A stretch of 64,000 nt of DNA from G965197675 sp965197675 (GTDB lineage Bacteria > Chloroflexota > Dehalococcoidia > Plut-88900): positions 1,426,001 to 1,490,000 of the forward strand of contig OZ240221.1 in the NCBI GenBank assembly GCA_965197675.1, in the 5' to 3' direction. Position 1 is the stretch's first letter; every line of letters starts with the position of its first letter. Below are positions 35,031 through 42,624 of the stretch, in pieces. The notes under the pieces are model-generated. The model was not told where the DNA came from. It worked only from the letters and a program-made list of their open reading frames with translations, and ran no database searches. The translations under genes and the position numbers were made by a program.

Positions 35031-35672
35031 TCAAAGGTATTCAATCCTGGTCTGCAGTCCCGGCGGTCTGGCACTGGACTTGGCGGTCTCTTGGAAGTTG
35101 GACGCGAGGGTAGCAGGATACACGGCGTTGATGCGGTCCAGCTCCAATATGAAGAGGCGCTCGGCCTCTTCCGGAGACGGTAGTGGATCGTCATCACTCA
35201 GGTCCAGCCAGAACCGTATCGCCGCTTCCCGTTGTTCAGACGTCCTTGTGATGCCCCGCCATTCACAGCGTACGGAGCCAGAATCTACTGTTCCGCGAAA
35301 GGCAATATACACAGGAGATGCCTCTGCCAGGCGCAGTCCTTGTTGGAGGACGTCCTCAACAGACGCCGCCGGGTCCGGTTCGGCGAAGGCGCTGTTCGCA
35401 CCCAACCGCCCGGAGAAGAGATCAAATGTGCTGACGTTTCTCGGTCCGCAGTCGCCGTCGATGCACGGCGGCCCACCGGTTACTGACCCGTCAGTGAATT
35501 GCCCATCCGGAGTGGTGGTTGTGATGTCCTCCACTACGATTCCGGTAGGTGTTCTCTCCGGACCTTCACTCGCTGTCGGAGCAATAGGGCCGTCCGAGTT
35601 GAAAGCCACGACCAACACCACCGCCAAGGCGACAATGGCCGTCATATATACCCACTGCACTTTCAACTTCAT
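35031..35672 (-). CDS. membrane-anchored or secreted protein, unknown
   Basis: A 213-residue protein with one N-terminal hydrophobic segment (YMTAIVALAVVLVVAF) and the rest presumably outside. A Thr/Pro-rich region carries CIDGDCG. The C-terminal SGSVRCEWRGITRTSEQREA and the PSPEEAERLFILELDRI helix look like a conserved domain, but I cannot name it. The ATG overlaps the stop of the propeller gene (ATGA), so it belongs to that operon. Confidence 0.62.
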   Translation of the reverse strand: MKLKVQWVYMTAIVALAVVLVVAFNSDGPIAPTASEGPERTPTGIVVEDITTTTPDGQFTDGSVTGGPPCIDGDCGPRNVSTFDLFSGRLGANSAFAEPDPAASVEDVLQQGLRLAEASPVYIAFRGTVDSGSVRCEWRGITRTSEQREAAIRFWLDLSDDDPLPSPEEAERLFILELDRINAVYPATLASNFQETAKSSARPPGLQTRIEYL

Positions 35673-36040
35673 CTCGCCGCCTTCAAACCGCCGTCTTCGT
35701 CTATCTTCACCAGAACCTGTCTGTCCGAGCCGTCCGGCGCTACTGTGGAGAGGTAGGGAGCACCCGCCTCTCTTACACTCTGGTCGAGAATAGCAATTCG
35801 TGAACCGTCAGGAGACCAGGATGCATAGTCTGCACCCGGCAGTCTACGCACTGCGGAGCCGTCTGCCACAATGACCGTCGTCTCAAGGAGTATCTCAGAG
35901 CCATCAGGAGACCAGGAGGGACCACTTCCTAGTGACGTAATATTTACCCTCATCAACAACTTGTGAAGATCAGAGCCGTCCGGCCTGACCGTATACAGAT
36001 CAACTTGTCGGCCTCTCGCATCGTCATGCTCGAACATCAC
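35669..36040 (-). CDS. TolB-like beta-propeller, C-terminal part after an in-frame TAG
   Basis: Reads MMFEHDDARGRQVDLYTVRP and contains further PD40 blades (WSPDGSEILLE, WSPDGSRIAIL). It is in the same frame as 36050-36913 and is separated from it only by the TAG at 36050-36052. The missing residue is the Arg usually found in SPDGSRIAF. The two parts are therefore one broken propeller gene. The ATG at 36040 may or may not be used. Confidence 0.6.
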   Translation of the reverse strand: MMFEHDDARGRQVDLYTVRPDGSDLHKLLMRVNITSLGSGPSWSPDGSEILLETTVIVADGSAVRRLPGADYASWSPDGSRIAILDQSVREAGAPYLSTVAPDGSDRQVLVKIDEDGGLKAAR

Positions 36041-36049
36041 GAACGCAAT

Positions 36050-36913
36050 CTAACTCCCATCAGGTGACCAGGCCGGGGGCGAGAGATGGACAATTCCATT
36101 AGGCCCGGTTCTTGGAAAGACCCGCGTCAATCCCGACCCATCCGCTTGATCTACAAAACGGTGTCGTATAATAAAAGCCAGTTTTCCACCATCGGGAGAC
36201 CACACAGGACCGGTCTCAAGGGAGATGCTCCAAATGTCATATCTGTCTGGCAGACCTTGCACTTCTATAGAGTCAGTGACGACAACCAGGCGCACGTCTG
36301 AGCCGTCCGGGATCATGGTGTAGATGCCGCTGTCTATATGGTCGATGGCAGGATAGTCAATGGCCAGGAACGCGATTCGAGAGCCGTCCGGCGACCATGC
36401 CGGAGACGTGTCCATGTATGCGTTCTCGGTGAGCCTACGCCGGTCGGAGCCGTCCAGCGCCGACATCTCTATCTCATAGTTCCGTAGAAAGCCAGGAGTT
36501 TTGAGTCTAGACGTGGCGTAAGCAATGCGGGTACCATCTGGGGATATAGAGGGGGAGTGATCATAGTCGCCTTCATCTTCGGACTCCAACAATCTCCAGA
36601 AGTCGCTTCCGTCAGCGCTGACAACGTAGACCGTACCGTCCTCAGCCCTTGACCAATATCTTGAGAACACTATATGGGAACCGTCGGGAGTCCACACAGG
36701 ATTCAGTTTAGGCTTTGATAGATTCTTAAGATCGGTCCACCCTTCACCACTGGGCCTATCGTCGCGTGCTGAACAAGGCCAAAGTACGCCTCCCGTCATC
36801 GTTGACAACACCACCAACGATAGAGCCAATCCCGTCCATCGATACATTAGGCGTGGTTTCCTCTCTTGAGGCCCAAGTAGCAAGTCCATTGCTATAGGTT
36901 TATCCACTTGCAT
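36050..36913 (-). CDS. TolB-like WD40/PD40 beta-propeller protein, N-terminal part, ends at an in-frame TAG
   Basis: A 287-residue product with an N-terminal membrane or signal segment (WTGLALSLVVLSTMTGGVLW) and repeated PD40 blades of the type WTPDGSHIVFS, SISPDGTRIAYA, WSPDGSRIAFL, WSPDGGKLAFI. It stops in the middle of a blade at WSPDGS. The frame continues with IAFVMFEHD and more blades after the TAG, so this looks like a nonsense mutation or sequence error. It follows the metzincin gene by 35 bp. Probably exported and involved in protein-protein contacts. Confidence 0.72.
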   Translation of the reverse strand: MQVDKPIAMDLLLGPQERKPRLMYRWTGLALSLVVLSTMTGGVLWPCSARDDRPSGEGWTDLKNLSKPKLNPVWTPDGSHIVFSRYWSRAEDGTVYVVSADGSDFWRLLESEDEGDYDHSPSISPDGTRIAYATSRLKTPGFLRNYEIEMSALDGSDRRRLTENAYMDTSPAWSPDGSRIAFLAIDYPAIDHIDSGIYTMIPDGSDVRLVVVTDSIEVQGLPDRYDIWSISLETGPVWSPDGGKLAFIIRHRFVDQADGSGLTRVFPRTGPNGIVHLSPPAWSPDGS

Positions 36914-36948
36914 GATAGTCCATCAATTTGTTAGAGCACTCCGATAGG

Positions 36949-37665
36949 TCACGGCTTTCCTTCTATTTGATGCTGATCCCTCGTCATAGTCCCGTTGGTG
37001 TCGGTCACTCTGACCTCTATGATTATGGTTCTTTCTTCAACCGAGTCGTTTGGTGCTACGTCCGGGAGGTATATGGACACTGGATTCGACATGTTGTCGG
37101 GACTGAAGGCCAAGTTCCAAGGCCCCACTATCGACCACTCATAGGTATATGGAAGCGTCAGGTTGGACACCTGCCCCACTCTGAATTCAACGTGAGTCAT
37201 CTCATCCCCTACCACCGGTCCCTCGATAACCGCACGGGGCGCCGTCTGATACAGCGCGTTGATTGCCATCACGTCGAAGGGATGGGGCGAGCAGTCGGGC
37301 TCGGAGAAGTCCTCGGGCACCAGTTGCCGAGGCACTCTGCTGTCATAGTTCATCACAGTGTCAGGAATGCTGGGATGGGCCGGCTCATCCCAAAACCAAG
37401 ACACGATAGGAGTATATCCTGACAGTCCCAGCGCATGACCTGCCTCATGTACCATGATCTCATAGTTGAAAAAGTCGTCGTCGTCACTAGTTCCAACATG
37501 GCACGTATTGAAACTGGTATCGCCAGCTTGCACTACTGTATCGTTGCCGGGTATATCTTTGTCACCGCTCTGGCGGCTATAGTTGACCAGAACGTCCACA
37601 CTCCCATCGTCCAAGGCTCTAACAGGTGGTGTAATAAACGGCAAACTCATGTCGTAAAGCCTCAT
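36949..37665 (-). CDS. metzincin-like zinc metalloprotease with PKD-like C-terminal domain
   Basis: A 238-residue protein. EIMVHEAGHALGLSG gives the HExxHxxG zinc site. A third His appears later (AHPSIPDTVMNYD) just before a Met-turn MNYD, an arrangement closer to proteases with an insertion in the HExxHxxGxxH motif. EPDCSPHPFDVMAINALYQ follows, then a beta-sandwich like PKD domains (YTYEWSIVGPWNLAFSPDN). No signal peptide is visible. The ATG directly follows the stop of the propeller gene in the same frame, so this may be a distal part of a split product. Confidence 0.75.
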   Translation of the reverse strand: MRLYDMSLPFITPPVRALDDGSVDVLVNYSRQSGDKDIPGNDTVVQAGDTSFNTCHVGTSDDDDFFNYEIMVHEAGHALGLSGYTPIVSWFWDEPAHPSIPDTVMNYDSRVPRQLVPEDFSEPDCSPHPFDVMAINALYQTAPRAVIEGPVVGDEMTHVEFRVGQVSNLTLPYTYEWSIVGPWNLAFSPDNMSNPVSIYLPDVAPNDSVEERTIIIEVRVTDTNGTMTRDQHQIEGKP

Positions 37666-38847
37666 TTACAATGGCCTGCCTTTGGCAGCTACTAGATTCC
37701 TATCTTCATTTTGCTCAACCAGTACTCGGGCATCCGTGCCGTTCCGCGCCACGGTGTAGAGCACGATATCGGCATGGCGGCCCACGAGATCGGCAGGGTA
37801 GCCAGTGTAAACTGCTATTCTTGAACCGCCAGGTGACCACGAAGCGTGGGTGCCCGGACCCGGGAGCTTCCGCATTGCGGAGCCGTCGGCATCGATGACG
37901 TACGACCCGAACAGTATCTCCGAGCCGTCGAGGGACCATGAGATGATCTCCACCCACTCCACCTCCCGGCTGGGGAAAGCAACTACCTCCCGTAGGTCAG
38001 AGCCGTCGATCCTGATAGTATAGACCCCCGCTGCAGTGCCGGATGGGTGATTGCTATCCCAAGCTTCACGCTTAGCGAACGCTATCCGACTTCCATCAGG
38101 AGACCACGCCGCCAGACCTGTTTCATTTGCGAGCCGCGTCAAGTTTGATCCGTCAGCTCCAACTACATACATTCCCCTGCCTTGCTCTTGCACCTCGGTT
38201 AGGAAGGCTATGTGACTTCCGTCATGGGACAACGCAGGAGGTCCCATGATTTTGGACCACGTTACTTCTACGGGATTCACTACAAAGCCCAAGTCGGAGC
38301 CGTCCGCCCCGATTGTGTTGATTCTCCATCGTTCCGACTGAAAGACAACATTAGTCCCGTCGGGCGACCAGGCGGGATTGACGTCCAATATGTCGTTCTC
38401 CGTTAGCAGGTGCCGGTCGGAGCCATCAGGCTTGGTCGTCACTATCTCCCAGCTTTCAGATCCATTCCAGAACCATCCGGATTCCTTGTACGCAGAGTAG
38501 GCGATTCGAGAGCCATCGGGCGATACCGTTGGACCGTAAGCCAGGTCCAGGTCGTCACCTCCGCCGTCAATCAACCGCAAGCGCGAACCCGCGGAGTCGA
38601 CCACGTACACGCCTCCCGCATGGCTGAACGCTATGCTGTTGCCGTCCGGGAACCATTGAGGCGCTCTCGGCTCGAATGCTCTCCTCCTCTCTCTCTCCGT
38701 GTCATCCCATTCGGGGTTACCAGGTTCGATACTAGCAGCCATACCGATAAGAGCGAGAACGACCAGATGCACGCAGATGGATACTACTCCTAGGCTGGCT
38801 AACAACCCGACTAAAACCTTGAAGGCTATGCTACCCAGTCTGCTCAT
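37666..38847 (-). CDS. TolB-like WD40/PD40 beta-propeller protein, membrane-anchored
   Basis: A 393-residue protein. The N-terminus has one transmembrane segment (VLVGLLASLGVVSICVHLVV), and the remainder is a string of PD40 blades: WFPDGNSIAFS, VSPDGSRIAYSA, WSPDGTNVVFQ, WSPDGSRIAFAK, WSPGGSRIAVY. This is the same architecture as 35669-36913. The ATG overlaps the stop of a tiny membrane protein gene (TAATG), and its own TAA is followed at once by the metzincin ATG. The cluster probably encodes surface proteins. Confidence 0.82.
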   Translation of the reverse strand: MSRLGSIAFKVLVGLLASLGVVSICVHLVVLALIGMAASIEPGNPEWDDTERERRRAFEPRAPQWFPDGNSIAFSHAGGVYVVDSAGSRLRLIDGGGDDLDLAYGPTVSPDGSRIAYSAYKESGWFWNGSESWEIVTTKPDGSDRHLLTENDILDVNPAWSPDGTNVVFQSERWRINTIGADGSDLGFVVNPVEVTWSKIMGPPALSHDGSHIAFLTEVQEQGRGMYVVGADGSNLTRLANETGLAAWSPDGSRIAFAKREAWDSNHPSGTAAGVYTIRIDGSDLREVVAFPSREVEWVEIISWSLDGSEILFGSYVIDADGSAMRKLPGPGTHASWSPGGSRIAVYTGYPADLVGRHADIVLYTVARNGTDARVLVEQNEDRNLVAAKGRPL

Positions 38848-38954
38848 TACACGCCCTGCATTCGCAAAAGAATAACGAAGAAGATAATCTCACCAATAAA
38901 AATCAATCCGATAAAGACCAGCATCCCCACGATAATCCTAAACAGCATCTTCAT
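38847..38954 (-). CDS. small hydrophobic membrane protein (35 residues)
   Basis: On the minus strand an ATG at 38954 opens a 35-residue frame, MKMLFRIIVGMLVFIGLIFI, ending LLRMQGV before a TAA (38847-38849) that overlaps the ATG of the propeller gene. It is almost entirely one transmembrane helix. The coupling and hydrophobic nature suggest a real small protein, perhaps a leader or partner of the propeller. No homology can be judged at this length. Confidence 0.45.
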   Translation of the reverse strand: MKMLFRIIVGMLVFIGLIFIGEIIFFVILLRMQGV

Positions 38955-39110
38955 CGGCTAACACCTGTAGGAAGATTGGGCATACCCTCCTTGCGTTCGA
39001 TGTCCTTTCTTCAGGTTTTTCTAGTCTAAGAAGTCATCGCTCGACAATGACCCACGCCCACCATGTCGAACCGGATTGACCTCATTTTCACTCTGCAGAT
39101 ACATAGTCTG

Positions 39111-39737
39111 TCAGTGCCTTACTGTAATCACATGCAAACCTTTGCCGACTTTTCCGTTGACATCTGTCACCTCGACGGTTACGGTCACACGCCTTTGCTC
39201 GATCGAGTCAGACGCAGATACATCAGGGAGACCTAAGGATACTGAAGCGGACTCGTTGTCAGGAGAGAACGACAGATACGGCCATGATGTCGTCCATTCG
39301 TACCTGTATGGAGGTGTCAAATTCACAACATCGGCGACGGTCAAGTTAACTGTTGTCAATTCGACTCCCGATGTTGGTCCAGATATTGACACAGACGCGA
39401 TCCCTTGATAAAGGGCTTCTATGGCCATCACGTCGAAGGGATGGGGCGAGCAGTCGGGCTCCGCCGGCAACTCCATGGTTGCTGGTCGGAAAAGAGATGG
39501 AATCTTCAGATCATAATCATCATAGTTCATAGTGGAGCCGCTTATCGATGGATGACCGCCCAGGCTATCGTCCCAGCCAGACAGAGCAACGCCTCCCGTG
39601 ATCCCCAGAGCGTGGCCGGCCTCGTGTATAAGGGCCCCGTAGAGGCTATCAGCAAGCCCCCAGGCACAGGTATTGAACGGTGTATCGCTTCTTTCCACGT
39701 CGTCGTCCCCTCCCGGTATATCAAAAGGGTGGCGCAT
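39111..39737 (-). CDS. metzincin-like metalloprotease, N-terminally shortened paralog of 36949-37665
   Basis: A 208-residue protein, MRHPFDIPGGDDDVERSDTP, then LIHEAGHALGITG, a late third His (GHPSISGSTMNYDDY), EPDCSPHPFDVMAIEALYQ and a PKD-like domain (YRYEWTTSWPYLSFSPDN). Compared with its paralog it lacks the residues before DIPG. An in-frame TAA lies 45 bp upstream of the ATG, so it has no signal peptide and may be a remnant. The conserved zinc site and Met-turn suggest it was functional recently. Confidence 0.65.
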   Translation of the reverse strand: MRHPFDIPGGDDDVERSDTPFNTCAWGLADSLYGALIHEAGHALGITGGVALSGWDDSLGGHPSISGSTMNYDDYDLKIPSLFRPATMELPAEPDCSPHPFDVMAIEALYQGIASVSISGPTSGVELTTVNLTVADVVNLTPPYRYEWTTSWPYLSFSPDNESASVSLGLPDVSASDSIEQRRVTVTVEVTDVNGKVGKGLHVITVRH

Positions 39738-40105
39738 GGCTTCATCGTAGTTGCCAGCAACTTGGTCGTCAGATTTAACTTAACAATCCTCTACTCTATA
39801 TGAGTCCCAGCCACGTTTAGGCCGCCCAACACAACACGTCCAAATCGCGGCGCGGGGCAACCCTGCTTTGCGAAGATCGGGATTGGAGACAGAGTCAGGC
39901 GAATCGCCTGAAGGCATCCACAGAGACAGTACTACCCGAGCGATGCTGGCTATCTCTACAACCCCGCATCTCCCCTCCTGTCTGAGTAACTGACTGCATC
40001 ATCGCGTCAGTCACCCCACTCAAAGGTGTTCTGCCACAAATGGCATTCTACCACGTTGCGAGGGGTTGTTTCAGCAGAATGTACTCGGGTGGGCAGGGCA
40101 ATCTC

Positions 40106-40156
40106 ATTTTGAGTTAGCGGATTAACCGCCAGTGGTTTTTACGGCTTTCGCCGGCG
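40106..40156 (+). repeat. dispersed repeat module A, copy 2
   Basis: ATTTTGAGTTAGCGGATTAA through GGCTTTCGCCGGCG; matches the minus strand of 14200-14250 with a few mismatches. Confidence 0.75.
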
Positions 40157-40480
40157 TCCAGACGGGCGGAGTGATAGCTCCGTCCAAGGTGGGTTTGGCC
40201 TAAATGCGGTTGCCCTGCACTGTAATCCGACTGGGCTTGTGTGTGGCAACTTGATTGTTTTTCTTTGTTTAGCTTTGAAACTTGATTGAATTATAAAAAA
40301 GTTTTGTTTTACGGGTCTCCCAGGCACGAAGATGTCGTTATATTTTGATTGAGTTTTTCATCAGCTTGGGGTTGGACTCAACCGCCCGCCGAGGCAGGTT
40401 TTTGTATCTGAGGGCACTCTGGATTCCCGTGTCAAGCATGGGAATGACGGAAAAGAGGGTGGCAGGGAAATGACGGCATA

Positions 40481-40539
40481 GGGAATGAGGGTGCCCTTCC
40501 CTTCGACTACGCTCAGGGTAAACTTTAGGCTCAGGGTGA
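40481..40539 (+). repeat. 59-bp direct repeat, copy 1 (copy 2 at 40985-41043)
   Basis: GGGAATGAGGGTGCCCTTCC onward through CTTCGACTACGCTCAGGGTA. The second copy differs at a single base (G/A). Confidence 0.85.
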
Positions 40540-40604
40540 GCTTGTCGAACCAAGTGAGCGGAGTACGGCTCATCCCCAGAGGGAAAAGGGGGTGGGCATT
40601 TGGT

Positions 40605-40819
40605 TTCAGAGAGAGCGTTGACAAGCTGTTGAAACCGGCGATAGCTCCGCCCGTGTTTCAGTCCGTTCAGGGTGCCCTTGGGAGCGCCTGCACCTGGGTG
40701 ACGACCTCCGTGAGAAATAAGGGTGGTGCCTCCTTGTAAGCGAGATGAATACTTGAATTATAGCACGCAGGTTCTCATTCTATATATAGCCACGTAGCAC
40801 AACAGACCAGGCGCCAACC
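40605..40819 (+). repeat. dispersed repeat, copy 2 of 17917-18115
   Basis: Same order of conserved blocks as copy 1, with an extra GCGATAGCTCCGCCC insertion near 40638-40652. It ends at GCCAACC, followed here by TGGATTCCCGTGTCAAGCAC, itself repeated near 40419. Confidence 0.8.
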
Positions 40820-40866
40820 CTGGATTCCCGTGTCAAGCACGAGAATGACGGGATAGAAGGGTAGCA

Positions 40867-40968
40867 GGGGAATGACGGGAAAGAAGGGGGCACGGGAATG
40901 ACGGAAGAGGGGGGGCAGGGGAATGACGGGAAAGAAGGGGGCACGGGAATGACGGAAGAGGGGGGGCA
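40867..40968 (+). repeat. two perfect tandem copies of a 51-bp G-rich unit
   Basis: Copy 1 is 40867-40917 and copy 2 is 40918-40968. Each consists of two diverged half-units, GGGAATGACGGGAAAGAAGG and GGGAATGACGGAAGAGGGGG. A partial third copy follows. Confidence 0.85.
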
Positions 40969-40984
40969 GGGGAATGACGGAAGA

Positions 40985-41043
40985 GGGAATGAGGGTACCC
41001 TTCCCTTCGACTACGCTCAGGGTAAACTTTAGGCTCAGGGTGA
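40985..41043 (+). repeat. 59-bp direct repeat, copy 2
   Basis: GGGAATGAGGGTACCCTTCC onward; nearly identical to 40481-40539. A short CTTCGACAGGCTCAGAGTGA palindrome follows directly. Confidence 0.85.
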
Positions 41044-41121
41044 CTCTTCGACAGGCTCAGAGTGAGCGGGATATATGACAGGCTACCGCTCAGGGTGAGG
41101 AGGTGTTTCTGTTGCTTCCCG

Positions 41122-41182
41122 CGCTCATGGTGAGCTTAGAGTTTATCCTGAGTTTACTGAAGGGAACCAGGTGAGCGGAGAC
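41122..41182 (+). repeat. dispersed repeat module B, copy 2
   Basis: CGCTCATGGTGAGCTTAGAG through GAAGGGAACCAGGTGAGCGG; matches the minus strand of 14087-14146. Confidence 0.75.
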
Positions 41183-41296
41183 ACTTCATCTCCCTAGGGA
41201 AAAGGAGCCGAGGACGTTCTGGATCCTGCTTCGATGATGGAGTTGTAGAAGCTATGCTTGCCCTCTATACTGGGTCTCGCTCAAGGGGAGGTGGAC

Positions 41297-42550
41297 ATGG
41301 ACCAAGCTGTCAAAGAGCGGGTTCTCAAACAGATCAGAACTGAGCAGGCAGTCGACCTATGCGGCAATCTGCTAAGAATCCCCAGCTTCAAGACGGAGGA
41401 GACGAAGATAGCCAGATATCTGGCCAGCTTCTTTCGCAGAAGGGGTTACGAGGTGGACCTTCAGGAGGTGGGCCCAGGCCGATTCCAGACCATCGCCAGG
41501 TTGAGGGGATCAGGCGGAGGCAAGAGCCTGATGCTCAACGGTCACATAGACATAGACCCCTTGGCCTTCGGGTGGAAACGAGACCCCTGGGAGCCCAGCT
41601 GGGAGGGTGACCGGCTCTACGGCGCCGGCGCCAACAACATGAAAGGCGGCGTGACCTCCATCATCACGGCTGCGGAGGCCATACGCAAGAGCAAGGTGCA
41701 GCTCAAGGGAGACCTGGTAGTGGCCTGTGTGGTAGGCGAACTGCAAGGTGGCGTAGGCACTATTCACGCACTCCAAAGCGGTATCAAAACGGATGTCGCT
41801 ATAGTGGCCGAGCCTGTGGGAGAAGGGGACAACATCATGACCACTCACGTGGGATGGGTGCAGCTGGCCATCAGCACGGTCGGGTTGTCTCAGCACGCCA
41901 GCCGCGCCCACAAGGCCATAGATGCCATTGACATGATGATAAAGGCTATCCCCGCGATTAGGAATGTGACATTCACGTACACTCCCAGGCCGGACCTGCC
42001 CGACATGCCCAGGATCATCGTTGGGACGATCATCGGTGGAAGAGGCAGAGACCACGACCTGAGAGGGCCAAACTTCACCTGCGACTACTGCACTATCGTC
42101 GCCGATGTTCGCACTGTGCCTGGGCAGACGGGAGAGACAGTGAAAGAGGATCTGGTGCGGGTCTTGGAGGGCCTCAAGGCTGAAGACCCCAACTTTCAGT
42201 ACGAGATCGAGACACCGCCTCCTGCCCACTACCGAGTGCAGAGGGTCTATATGAACGCCTTCGACGTGCCCAGGGATCACCCTATCGTGCAGACGTTGGA
42301 GAAGTCCTTCACTGAGGTCACGGGGCGGGAGCCAGACCACGTTGGGACGGTGCTTACTCAGTCATACGCGGGCAACGATACCTGCCATCTTTGGGAGGCG
42401 GGCATTCCCTGCTGTCTGTTCGGCCCGATAAGTGGAAGAGACGAAAAAGGAGAGCCCGACTCCTACGTGTACGTGAGCAGTATGGTGAGGGTGGCCCAGG
42501 TGCTGGCTGTAGCCGCCCTTGAGGTGTGCGGCTGGGAGGACGAAGCTTAG
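41297..42550 (+). CDS. M20 family metallohydrolase (ArgE/DapE/carboxypeptidase type) with altered metal ligands
   Basis: About 417 residues from the ATG at 41297, preceded by GGGGAGGTGGAC. The M20 fold is clear: NLLRIPSFKTEE, SLMLNGHIDIDP (His/Asp), GANNMKGGVTSI, VAEPVGEGD, a dimerisation domain (THVGWVQLAISTVGLSQHAS) and GNDTCHLWEAGIP with the last His. Two ligands differ from the usual: the bridging Asp of xDMKGG is Asn, and the DEE motif reads VGELQGG. It may be a subfamily with another metal arrangement. Two further catabolic-type genes lie close by. Confidence 0.82.
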   Translation: MDQAVKERVLKQIRTEQAVDLCGNLLRIPSFKTEETKIARYLASFFRRRGYEVDLQEVGPGRFQTIARLRGSGGGKSLMLNGHIDIDPLAFGWKRDPWEPSWEGDRLYGAGANNMKGGVTSIITAAEAIRKSKVQLKGDLVVACVVGELQGGVGTIHALQSGIKTDVAIVAEPVGEGDNIMTTHVGWVQLAISTVGLSQHASRAHKAIDAIDMMIKAIPAIRNVTFTYTPRPDLPDMPRIIVGTIIGGRGRDHDLRGPNFTCDYCTIVADVRTVPGQTGETVKEDLVRVLEGLKAEDPNFQYEIETPPPAHYRVQRVYMNAFDVPRDHPIVQTLEKSFTEVTGREPDHVGTVLTQSYAGNDTCHLWEAGIPCCLFGPISGRDEKGEPDSYVYVSSMVRVAQVLAVAALEVCGWEDEA

Positions 42551-42624
42551 ACCTTGGTGTTTGACAACCTTCGGCTTGCGGCTAAGATGTAGCGAGACCA
42601 ACGATTTGGTTCAAGGGGGAAACT

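Larger units (their letters stand above)
39738..41296. other. long intergenic repeat cluster, no gene seen
   Basis: About 1.5 kb with no credible gene. It holds dispersed module A (40106-40156), a 59-bp direct repeat pair (40481-40539 and 40985-41043), the second copy of the 199-bp repeat (40605-40819), a 51-bp tandem duplication (40867-40968), short CCTTCGAC palindromes and module B (41122-41182). Open frames here are only repeats read as protein. Confidence 0.7.

Noticed and set aside
40485..40739. 84-codon frame in the repeat cluster
   Set aside because: It is the dispersed repeat and the CCTTCGAC palindromes read as protein.
39738..41296. CRISPR array in the repeat-rich region
   Set aside because: Repeats are irregular in length and spacing with no unique spacers, and no cas genes are near.
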